From a virus: 30,402 nucleotides of DNA. The translations under genes and the position numbers were made by a program. The notes below the pieces were generated by a model, which searched no databases, had not been told where the DNA came from, and worked only from the letters and a program-made list of their open reading frames with translations. Positions 19,767-27,223 of the stretch are shown here, piece after piece. The stretch covers positions 1-30,402 of IMG/VR virus record IMGVR_UViG_3300037485_000819. One strand, written 5' to 3'. Within the stretch, counting starts at the first letter, position 1. Each line of letters opens with the position of its first letter.

Positions 19767-22177
19767 TGAATGTAGTATCAATTTATATCATTGACGATTC
19801 AGTTGCTAAAAGGATTGAATTATTCAATGACGAAAAAATATCGGTGACATCTTCAATCGCATCGGCAAACGATGTTGGTAAGGTTTTCACGGACTATTCT
19901 CAAAGCTTTACTGTTCCAGCTTCCGACCATAACAATTCTATTTTTAGACATTGGTACGAAAGCGAGGTTGACAATGGATTTTTACACGGGCAACGTTACA
20001 ACGGATATATTGAAATAAATACTATTTTATTTAAAGAGGGAAAATTCCAATTAGAAAAAGCCAATAAGAAAAACGGAAGGATTGAAAGTTATACCATAAC
20101 TTTTTATGGTAATTTAACGCAACTAAAAGACTTATTCAAAGACGACAAATTGAATACTTTGGATTATACTGATTTAAATCACCCCTATACTTCAGCTGAA
20201 ATAAAAACAAGAGTAAGTACATTAATTACTGTCCTTTATGATGTTATGTACCCTTTAATAGGTACTGAAAAAAAGTTTTATTATAAAACAGGCGGGACAA
20301 CAAATGATGTTACATTATCAGCAAATGCCATTAAATGGAATAGCTTATTTCCTGCTATTCGTTTGACAAGTATAATAAGTTTTATTGAAGAAAAATACGG
20401 AATCACTTTTACAGGAAGTTTTTTAACTTTAAAGCAATGGACGAAATTACGTTTATATTGTAAAAATGCTGAATCGTTATCCGTTCCAACTGAGCAGTTA
20501 AAAATAAATTTTACCACTAAAAGTTCGACGTTTGATGAAATGAATTTGACTATTGATACTATTACAATAAATCCAAACATATTTCCAAATGCAACAGTTG
20601 GGAATAATACCTATACATACTCCAATAGAGCTGTTGGAATTAGACTTTTAATAAGCCCACAAGGAGCAACATCATTATTAACAAAATATAGGATTTTTGT
20701 TTATAGAAATGGTTCATTATTTTATACTTATAATGATTTAATAGGAAATAGTGACCAATATATTACCGTAGGAAGTTTAATTGGTAATACAAATCAATAT
20801 TATTTTAAAGTAGATAGCGAAAATCCATTTACTTTTACAACACAAGTTATTTATGCAAGAAGTGCAACTTATAAAATTACTGGTTCAGGCAATCCAAATC
20901 CTATTAACATTGGTTCAAGCGATAGTGCAACTGGAACAAGTCAAACAACAATAGGAAGCATTCAAATCGGTAATTACATTCCTGATATTAGCGTTGTTGA
21001 TTTTTTTACTGGACTCGTTAAAATGTTTAACTTAATAATTGTACCGACAACTCCGACCTCATTTGAATTAATACCTTTAGAATTATATTATCAACAAGGA
21101 AATATAAACGATGTTACAGAGTACATACGTTCCGAAGAGGCTGACATTGAACGACCAAAACTATTCAAATCAATAAATTTCAAATACGAAAAATCGGCAA
21201 ATATTTTAAATAACGCTTTTTATAGGACTTTCAATTTAGAATATGGCGATTTGATTCTCGACAATGTGAATATGAATGAAACATCAAATTATGAAATTAA
21301 ATTACCATTTGAAAATGTTTTGTTTGAGCGTTCACAAACAGCAGGAACTTTATATCCATTTGAAACAGCAACTATTATTGATAAGGATTTAAAACCATAC
21401 ACTCCAAAGCCTATATTTATTTATGAGAATGGAAAGGAGTCTGTGGCTGGCACAGGGAATAATATTTGGATAACAACAACATCGACAAGTGAACCAATTT
21501 CAAGTTATCAAAGATTTTCAAATGAAGTAACAACCGTTCCAACTGATTTAAACTATTTAATGAGTTCAAATTTTGGTGAATATCAATCACCTTGGTATAA
21601 TCAAAACGCAAGTAACGGACTTTATGCAAGGCATTACGAAAATTATATAGCAAATATCTATAATAAAAAGACTCGAATCGTAAAAGTGAAAGCGGTTTTG
21701 CCTGAAAAATTACTTGGCTCAACCACAACCGATGGATTCGGTAGAAAATTAGGCTTAAAATTAAATGACAGATTAATAATTCGTGACAAGCGATATATTA
21801 TTAATTCATTTACAACGGATTTAACAACCGGTGAAACCGATTTGGAACTATTAAATGACTATCGTACTGCGGATGCAGCCACAACGGTTGGATATCGTTT
21901 CAGTTCGTCCGATGTTATTAGGGTTGACAACACAGAAAAGGAGGTTGAGTACTTAATTTATAAAAACGAGTACGATAGTTTTAATATTTTACCACAAGAT
22001 CCAGCGGGATTTGTGAAGTATGTCGATGTTTTGGATTGTGTTGAGGATACAGCGTTGACAGTAATCATTGACGCAAACACGACAGGAGTCGAAAGGACTG
22101 GATCAATTGGATTGGAATATTTCCAAAACGGAGTTTCAGTATTAACCACATTTTTAATAGTAAGACAAGATGTTTAA
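19766..22177 (+). CDS. Large tail tip/baseplate protein (803 aa)
   Basis: The N-terminal region (VFTDYSQSFTVPASDHNNSIF; RYNGYIEINTILFKEGKFQL; YTITFYGNLTQLKDLF) is a strongly recurring Bacteroidota phage tail module. It is followed by a long beta-rich central part with Thr/Asn-rich segments and a C-terminal part containing LKLNDRLIIRDKRYIINSFT and a bacterial Ig-like ending (DANTTGVERTGSIGLEY). The start overlaps the previous stop by one base. Size and position before the tape measure suggest the tail tip hub/adsorption structure. Confidence 0.65.
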   Translation: MNVVSIYIIDDSVAKRIELFNDEKISVTSSIASANDVGKVFTDYSQSFTVPASDHNNSIFRHWYESEVDNGFLHGQRYNGYIEINTILFKEGKFQLEKANKKNGRIESYTITFYGNLTQLKDLFKDDKLNTLDYTDLNHPYTSAEIKTRVSTLITVLYDVMYPLIGTEKKFYYKTGGTTNDVTLSANAIKWNSLFPAIRLTSIISFIEEKYGITFTGSFLTLKQWTKLRLYCKNAESLSVPTEQLKINFTTKSSTFDEMNLTIDTITINPNIFPNATVGNNTYTYSNRAVGIRLLISPQGATSLLTKYRIFVYRNGSLFYTYNDLIGNSDQYITVGSLIGNTNQYYFKVDSENPFTFTTQVIYARSATYKITGSGNPNPINIGSSDSATGTSQTTIGSIQIGNYIPDISVVDFFTGLVKMFNLIIVPTTPTSFELIPLELYYQQGNINDVTEYIRSEEADIERPKLFKSINFKYEKSANILNNAFYRTFNLEYGDLILDNVNMNETSNYEIKLPFENVLFERSQTAGTLYPFETATIIDKDLKPYTPKPIFIYENGKESVAGTGNNIWITTTSTSEPISSYQRFSNEVTTVPTDLNYLMSSNFGEYQSPWYNQNASNGLYARHYENYIANIYNKKTRIVKVKAVLPEKLLGSTTTDGFGRKLGLKLNDRLIIRDKRYIINSFTTDLTTGETDLELLNDYRTADAATTVGYRFSSSDVIRVDNTEKEVEYLIYKNEYDSFNILPQDPAGFVKYVDVLDCVEDTALTVIIDANTTGVERTGSIGLEYFQNGVSVLTTFLIVRQDV

Positions 22178-22307
22178 AAATATATTAGATATGCTCAAAA
22201 TTGCCGAGCAATACAAAGGCAACGAAGTGATTGAAATCGCAAAAGGTAAATACCATTATCCAAAATCAAATGTACAATTATTTAAAAAATTATTAAAATG
22301 GCAATAG
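22170..22307 (+). CDS. Small hypothetical protein (45 aa)
   Basis: ATG 22170 overlaps the previous stop by 8 bases; TAG at 22305-22307, overlapping the tape measure start by 10. The product is basic and helical (MFKNILDMLKIAEQYKGN; FKKLLKWQ). The double overlap supports it being translated as a bridge between the two large genes. Function unknown. Confidence 0.5.
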   Translation: MFKNILDMLKIAEQYKGNEVIEIAKGKYHYPKSNVQLFKKLLKWQ

Positions 22308-24184
22308 AAAAAGTAATTGATATAAAAGTACAGGGTAATGCTGACCAAGCCGTTGGAAGTTTACGCTCACAATTAAGGGAGGCTCAGGCTGATGTTGCTG
22401 CCTTAAGTGATAAATTTGGAGCTACTTCAAACGAGGCAATTAATGCAGCAAAAAGAGCTGGGGAATTAAAGGATAAAATAGGCGATGCGAAAGCGTTGAC
22501 CGATGCCTTCAATCCTGATGCTAAATTCAAAGCCTTATCGAGTTCGTTGGGCGGAGTTGCTGGAGGGTTCGCAGCGGTTCAGGGTGGAATGGCTTTATTT
22601 GGAAAACAATCCGAAGACGTTGAAAAAACGCTTTTGAAAGTTCAAAGTGCGATGGCACTTTCGGCTGGATTACAATCAATTGGTGAGAGTGTCGATTCAT
22701 TTAAGCAATTGGGAGCAGTTGTTAAAAGTTATTCAATTGTACAAAAAGCATTAACCGCTGGGCAATGGCTTTGGAATGCTGCAATGGCAGCAAATCCAAT
22801 TGGGTTAATTATTGCAGGAATTGCGGCTTTAATTGCGGCAGGAGTTGCATTGACAAATTATTTTAAATCGAGTGCTGAGGCATCCGAGAAAAATGCAACC
22901 GCGATAAAAAATAATAGTCAAGCTTTAAAAAATGAAATCAAAGCAGCAAATGATAATTCAAAAGCGCTTGAAATAAATAACAATCATAAATTAGCAATGG
23001 CAAAAGCTTCAGGTGCTTCGGCTGCTGCTATTCGAAAACTTGAGTTAAAATTAATTGATGAGCAAATTGCCTACGCAAATTCAAGTCGCGAAATTGCGAA
23101 AAATACCTACGAAAAAAACAAAAATACATTAGCGAGTTTAAAAGCAAACGATGCCGATGAGGAACAAATAAAATCACAGGAGGATTTAACCAAAAAAGCG
23201 CTTGACAACTTTGGTAAGCAAACACAATATTTAAGGGATTCAGTTGATAAGAAAAAAGAAATTCAATTAAGACAACAAGTTGAGGTTAAACAAGCTGAAA
23301 CAAATCACAATACTGAAATCCGCGACAAACAAAAAGAACATCAAAAGGAATTAGCTGAAATTCGTAAAAAAGCACACGAGGATGACTTAAAACAAAAAGA
23401 GGAATGGGCGAAACAGGCAAGGGATAAGCAACGCGAGGAATCATATACCGCAATGGATGACATTGAGGCAGCGCGTAAAGCAAATGAGGAATCATTATTG
23501 ACTGAGCAAGAACTTGCAACCCAAAGAGAAAACGAAGCCTATAAAATCAAATATGACAACGCTGTAAAGAATGGATTTGATACTGAGGAACTTGAAATCC
23601 AGCATCTAAATAATATTAATGCTATAAATTTAACAGCTCAGCAAAAGCAATATGACGATGACAAAGCGGCTTCGGACGCAAAAATTAAAATAACAGAATT
23701 AGAGAAAAAAGCTAAATTAGAAGCTGCCGATGCGGTTGCAAATACCTTGTCGGGAATGGCTGATTTATTAGGCAAGGAAACCGCAGCAGGAAAAGCCGCT
23801 GCCGTTGCGAGTGCTACAATAAACACATTTAGTTCCGCTCAAAAGGCTTACGATGCAACAGTTGGGATTCCTTATGTCGGACCAGTATTAGCTCCAATCA
23901 ATGCGGGTATTGCAATAATGGCTGGTATTAAAAATGTGAAATCTATTTTAGCGGTTAAAGTTCCAGGCGGAGGCGGAGGCGGTTCAGCTCCAACTGCTGG
24001 AGGTGCTGCTGGTGCTGCCGCAACTGCTCCGCAATTTAATATGGTTGGAAATACTGGTGTTAATCAATTGGCTCAAACGTTAGGGCAAGAGCAGCCTCCA
24101 ATTAAAACCTATGTAACCGCTGGCGATGTTACAACTGGTCAATCGCTCAACCGCAATATTATAACGAATGCGAGTTTAGGTTAA
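22298..24184 (+). CDS. Tail tape measure protein (628 aa)
   Basis: This protein sets tail length and is ejected with DNA. The N-terminal ~70 residues are helical (SLRSQLREAQADVAALSDKF). Residues about 154-189 are a strongly hydrophobic Ala/Gly/Ile-rich region (NPIGLIIAGIAALIAAG), a typical tape-measure membrane segment. Residues about 190-440 are long charged coiled coil (Lys/Glu/Gln-rich). A second hydrophobic region lies around 505-553 (VGPVLAPINAGIAIMAG), followed by a Gly/Ala-rich linker. At 628 residues, and using the usual rule of about 0.15 nm per residue, the tail would be about 90-100 nm. Confidence 0.85.
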   Translation: MAIEKVIDIKVQGNADQAVGSLRSQLREAQADVAALSDKFGATSNEAINAAKRAGELKDKIGDAKALTDAFNPDAKFKALSSSLGGVAGGFAAVQGGMALFGKQSEDVEKTLLKVQSAMALSAGLQSIGESVDSFKQLGAVVKSYSIVQKALTAGQWLWNAAMAANPIGLIIAGIAALIAAGVALTNYFKSSAEASEKNATAIKNNSQALKNEIKAANDNSKALEINNNHKLAMAKASGASAAAIRKLELKLIDEQIAYANSSREIAKNTYEKNKNTLASLKANDADEEQIKSQEDLTKKALDNFGKQTQYLRDSVDKKKEIQLRQQVEVKQAETNHNTEIRDKQKEHQKELAEIRKKAHEDDLKQKEEWAKQARDKQREESYTAMDDIEAARKANEESLLTEQELATQRENEAYKIKYDNAVKNGFDTEELEIQHLNNINAINLTAQQKQYDDDKAASDAKIKITELEKKAKLEAADAVANTLSGMADLLGKETAAGKAAAVASATINTFSSAQKAYDATVGIPYVGPVLAPINAGIAIMAGIKNVKSILAVKVPGGGGGGSAPTAGGAAGAAATAPQFNMVGNTGVNQLAQTLGQEQPPIKTYVTAGDVTTGQSLNRNIITNASLG

Positions 24185-24187
24185 GTA

Positions 24188-24207
24188 TTTAAGGTTAAAA
24201 CCTTAAA
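24188..24207. repeat. Hairpin between tape measure and protease genes
   Basis: TTTAAGGT (24188-24195) pairs with ACCTTAAA (24200-24207) around TAAA. An A-rich rather than T-rich tract follows, so on the + strand it is not a canonical terminator. It might still stabilise the 3' end of the tape measure transcript. Confidence 0.4.
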
Positions 24208-24225
24208 AATAAAAAAAAGTTTATA

Positions 24226-24256
24226 ACAAAACATTAAAAAATAGTTATATAGTTAT
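24226..24256 (+). promoter_or_regulatory. Bipartite late-promoter candidate, copy 3
   Basis: ACAAAAC (24226-24232) and TAGTTATATA (24242-24251), offset 16 bases; 13 bases from box 2 to ATG 24255. The spacer here is A-rich, while the other copies have T-rich spacers, so what is conserved is the two boxes and their distance. Confidence 0.55.
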
Positions 24257-25349
24257 GGATACGTACAATGTAATATTTAACGAGCAAGAGAACGAGGGTG
24301 TTTACGCAGTTTCTTTGGTTTCAGATCCTGCAATTGGTGTCAATTTTATTACACTTTCAAGACAAGAGCAAATAAAATTGGCAACCGTAAACGAAGAGCA
24401 ACGAATTTTGATGGGTGCGATATTAATTCCTAACCAACCTATTTATAGAAATCAGGATGGACACGAATTTAATATAGTATTTCCAAAAGAAACAATCAAA
24501 AGAGTTCAACAAAATTTTAGTATTCAGGGTTACCAAAATAATTCAACGATTGAGCATTCAGGTTCGAATATTCCTGATGTTACATTTGTTGAGAGTTGGA
24601 TCAAAGAGGATGAGGTTCACGATAAGTCGGTGCATTATGGTTTTAACGAACCAGTCGGAAGTTGGTTTGGATTAATGAAAGTTAATAACGATTCGATTTG
24701 GAACGATTACGTTAAGACTGGCAAGGTCAAAGGATTTTCAATTGATGGAGTCTTTGATATGGAGAAAGTAAATTTAAAAAGTGAATATATGAATTTAGAA
24801 TCAATCGTTAACGCGATTAAAGATGGCTTCGCTTCGATAAAATTATCGAACGAGGTTGAAGTAGTAGAACCGATTGAGGTTTCAATGGCTACAATGATGT
24901 TAAAAGATGGAGTTACTACTTTGGAAGCTGAAGCGTTCGAAGCTGGTATGCCTGTTTTTGTTGTTACCGAAAACGGTGACAAAGTTCCTGCTCCAATTGG
25001 AGAACACGAACTTGAGGATGGTAGAATTTTAGTAATTACCGAAGAGGGTATGATTGCTGAAATTAAAGAAGTAGTAGCCGAAGAGGTTGCTCCAGCAGAA
25101 GCTGAAGAGGTTGAAATGTCAACTGAGGAAATGATTAAATCAATCATTACATCAATGAGCGTTGAAGTTGCAAAACAAATCGAATCAATTAGAACTGAAT
25201 TATCAGCTCAAATCGAGGAAGTAAAAACCGCAAAAGTTGAAGTGAAAGCATCAACAAAAGCAAGACCAGAAGTTGCAGAAACTTCAAACAAAAACGTGAA
25301 ATTGACACGTAATCAAAAAATAATGAATAACCTTAAAAATTTAAATTAA
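24255..25349 (+). CDS. Prohead serine protease XkdF-like, fused to a scaffold-like C-domain (364 aa)
   Basis: Residues 1-170 fit the XkdF family of phage serine proteases: NEQENEGVYAVSLVSDPAIG at the N-terminus, LMGAILIPNQPIYRNQDGHE, catalytic His candidate His101 (STIEHSG) and Ser candidate Ser162 (VKGFSIDG). Residues about 205-364 are acidic and helical (EVVAEEVAPAEAEEVEMS, then a long coiled-coil helix and a basic end), as expected for an internal scaffolding domain removed during capsid maturation. The gene is immediately before the major capsid gene (3-base gap), the normal order of protease-scaffold and capsid. Confidence 0.82.
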   Translation: MDTYNVIFNEQENEGVYAVSLVSDPAIGVNFITLSRQEQIKLATVNEEQRILMGAILIPNQPIYRNQDGHEFNIVFPKETIKRVQQNFSIQGYQNNSTIEHSGSNIPDVTFVESWIKEDEVHDKSVHYGFNEPVGSWFGLMKVNNDSIWNDYVKTGKVKGFSIDGVFDMEKVNLKSEYMNLESIVNAIKDGFASIKLSNEVEVVEPIEVSMATMMLKDGVTTLEAEAFEAGMPVFVVTENGDKVPAPIGEHELEDGRILVITEEGMIAEIKEVVAEEVAPAEAEEVEMSTEEMIKSIITSMSVEVAKQIESIRTELSAQIEEVKTAKVEVKASTKARPEVAETSNKNVKLTRNQKIMNNLKNLN

Positions 25350-25352
25350 AAA

Positions 25353-26252
25353 ATGGCTACAACTACGACTGTAAGTTCTAACTATGCCGGTAAAGATGCT
25401 GGTATGATTATCGGTCAAGCGTTCAAAACGATTGACACTATTGAAAAAGGGGCGGTTACTATCGCTGAGAATGTAAATTACAAATTGTCTTTGCGTAAAA
25501 TTGCGTACACAGATGGTACAACTGCATACACTTGCGGATTTGCTCCAGCTGGGACAATCGTTTTAAACGAAAACTTAATCGAGCCTTTCAAATTCAAAAA
25601 TGATTTTGATGTTTGTAAAGAAGATTTCAGAGCTACTTGGTCTGATGGAATTATGGGTGGTGGTGCTGCAAATGGTACTGCTCCTTCTGACATTATGGAA
25701 GCTATCCAAGCTGAGGTTTTGGGTGCTATCGGTGAAAAATTAGAGTCTGATATTTGGACTTCGTCTGTAAACTTTGATGGATTCTTAACTCAATTTGCTG
25801 CTGATGCTGACGTAAACAAACCAACTGCTTTGGATATTGTTACTGAGGCTAACGTTTTAAGTGATTATTTAAAACCAGCTTTGGAGGCTTTGCCAATTGC
25901 TTTGAGAAATAAAGAATTAGTTTTTGCTGTGTCTCCTGATGTTGCTCAAGCATATAGCTTTTATCTTGCTACTCAAGGTATCGTTTACGGAAATGGAAAC
26001 AATGACTTTGCTTTGGCATTCGGTCGTCACACATTAACTGTATTGAACGGCATCCCTGGAAACAACGTTGTTATTTACGAAAAGAAAAATCTTGTATTTG
26101 CAACAGGTTTGACTGCTGATCACAATCAGGTTGCAATGGTTGACGAAGACGAAATTGGTTTACTTACTGGAAAAGTAAGAGGAAAAGTTGTTTACAACGT
26201 AGGTGTTGGATACTACAACGCTGCTGAAATCGTTTGGTTAACTAGAGACTAA
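25353..26252 (+). CDS. Major capsid protein (299 aa)
   Basis: The protein directly follows the protease/scaffold and is followed by a terminator. Sequence blocks (KNDFDVCKEDFRATWSDG, AIQAEVLGAIGEKLESDIW, LVFAVSPDVAQAYSFYL, GIPGNNVVIYEKKNLVFATGL and the C-terminal VVYNVGVGYYNAAEIVWLT) are consistent with an HK97-like fold: an E-loop/spine region, an A-domain near 200-240 and a P-domain. Codon use is noticeably richer in GCT, GGT and AAC than in its neighbours, as expected for the most abundant phage protein. No N-terminal cleavage site is evident. Confidence 0.85.
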   Translation: MATTTTVSSNYAGKDAGMIIGQAFKTIDTIEKGAVTIAENVNYKLSLRKIAYTDGTTAYTCGFAPAGTIVLNENLIEPFKFKNDFDVCKEDFRATWSDGIMGGGAANGTAPSDIMEAIQAEVLGAIGEKLESDIWTSSVNFDGFLTQFAADADVNKPTALDIVTEANVLSDYLKPALEALPIALRNKELVFAVSPDVAQAYSFYLATQGIVYGNGNNDFALAFGRHTLTVLNGIPGNNVVIYEKKNLVFATGLTADHNQVAMVDEDEIGLLTGKVRGKVVYNVGVGYYNAAEIVWLTRD

Positions 26253-26262
26253 TTAATAATTT

Positions 26263-26289
26263 AACCGCTCATTAATTTGGGCGGTTTTT
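26263..26289 (+). terminator. Intrinsic terminator after the major capsid gene
   Basis: AACCGCTC (26263-26270) pairs with GGGCGGTT (26279-26286; one G-U), with an 8-base loop and a run of five T ending at 26289. Only 17 bases separate it from the next ATG, so partial read-through would set the ratio of capsid to tail tube expression. Confidence 0.8.
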
Positions 26290-26305
26290 AATACAAAAAA
26301 AACAT

Positions 26306-26830
26306 ATGTCTTGTCTTATAAGTAAAGGAAAACTTTTAGGCTGTAAAGACCAAAGAGGCGGAGTTAAAAATTTATTTTTTGCAAATTTCGGTGATTATGG
26401 TTTTACTACTACGGCTCATCAAGTTACAAGTTTGGGAACTCTTGACGAGGTTTTCAAATACGAAGTTAAAGCGACTTCAAACGCATTAACTGAAACAGGT
26501 ACAAGTTCAGAGGATAACGGAACTTTTTTAAACGCTCAATCATTAGCGGTTACACTTCCGAAATTATCAGCTGACTTACAAGGTCAAATCCAATTGATTT
26601 GCGCAGGCAGACCATTGGTATTCGTTGAGGATTACAACGGAAATATTTTGCTTTTAGGAGCTACTAACGGAACTATGAGCAATTGCACAAAAGTTTCTGG
26701 AGGTGCTGGAGGTGATTTAAGCGGATTTACGCTTACAATTGCAGCAGAGGAAGGCAATTTATCACCATTTTTAGATGGTGCAATGAAGACAGCATTGAAA
26801 GCTTTGGTGTCAGATGTGGTTGTTTCTTAA
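26306..26830 (+). CDS. Probable major tail tube protein (174 aa)
   Basis: The product (CLISKGKLLGCKDQRGGVKN; FFANFGDYGFTTT; TFLNAQSLAVTLPKLSADLQ; ICAGRPLVFVEDYNGNILLLG; DLSGFTLTIAAEEG near the end) is a compact beta-rich protein of the size of siphovirus tail tube subunits. Its gene lies between two strong terminators next to the major capsid gene, so it is likely expressed at high level as an abundant structural protein. The exact assignment is inferred from size, fold impression and context; a head decoration protein is the main alternative. Confidence 0.6.
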   Translation: MSCLISKGKLLGCKDQRGGVKNLFFANFGDYGFTTTAHQVTSLGTLDEVFKYEVKATSNALTETGTSSEDNGTFLNAQSLAVTLPKLSADLQGQIQLICAGRPLVFVEDYNGNILLLGATNGTMSNCTKVSGGAGGDLSGFTLTIAAEEGNLSPFLDGAMKTALKALVSDVVVS

Positions 26831-26850
26831 TTATCTTTCATAATTTGTTT

Positions 26851-26879
26851 AAAAAAGTGCGACTTCGGTCGCATTTTTT
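26851..26879 (+). terminator. Intrinsic terminator with UUCG tetraloop
   Basis: TGCGAC (26858-26863), loop TTCG, GTCGCA (26868-26873), flanked by A6 (26851-26856) and T6 (26874-26879). A very stable terminator that isolates the capsid/tube unit. The downstream late-promoter candidate begins 4 bases later. Confidence 0.9.
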
Positions 26880-26882
26880 GTT

Positions 26883-26913
26883 ACAAAACGTTTTTTTTTA
26901 GTTATATATATAT
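26883..26913 (+). promoter_or_regulatory. Bipartite late-promoter candidate, copy 4
   Basis: ACAAAAC (26883-26889) and TAGTTATATA (26899-26908), offset 16 bases; 13 bases from box 2 to ATG 26912. Because a strong terminator stands directly upstream, the portal operon needs its own promoter here, which is the best positional argument that this motif is a promoter. Confidence 0.65.
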
Positions 26914-27220
26914 GTGGATATTTAGTTTAACAGCACCTTACCAATTCCGTTGCATACCACGAGAGTATAATAGCGGTATAATTACCTTTGTTTTACGAAA
27001 CGAGGGTAACGATTACACTCAGGAAATTGATGTAACTGGTGTTTATTATCAAAACAACGTTTTAGTTTTAACTTTTGATGCTCCAATTTTAAAAGAAGGG
27101 CAATCATTTGAGGTTACAATCAACGAAAACGATAATTTGATTTATCGCGGTAAGGCATATTCAACCGCTCAGACAGATTTAGAAAATTTTGAACTCAACA
27201 AAGGGGTTTTAAAAGTATAA
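26912..27220 (+). CDS. Hypothetical structural-module protein (102 aa)
   Basis: The product is small and beta-rich (FSLTAPYQFRCIPREYNSGI; LTFDAPILKEGQSFEVTINEND) without signal or membrane segment, resembling an Ig-like or fibronectin-like small domain. It is the first gene after the fourth late motif and lies 3 bases before the portal gene, so a virion or assembly role is likely. No family named. Confidence 0.55.
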   Translation: MWIFSLTAPYQFRCIPREYNSGIITFVLRNEGNDYTQEIDVTGVYYQNNVLVLTFDAPILKEGQSFEVTINENDNLIYRGKAYSTAQTDLENFELNKGVLKV

Positions 27221-27223
27221 TTT

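Noticed and set aside
24188-24207. Hairpin as a terminator for the tape measure operon
   Set aside because: No T-tract follows on the + strand; kept only as a hairpin.
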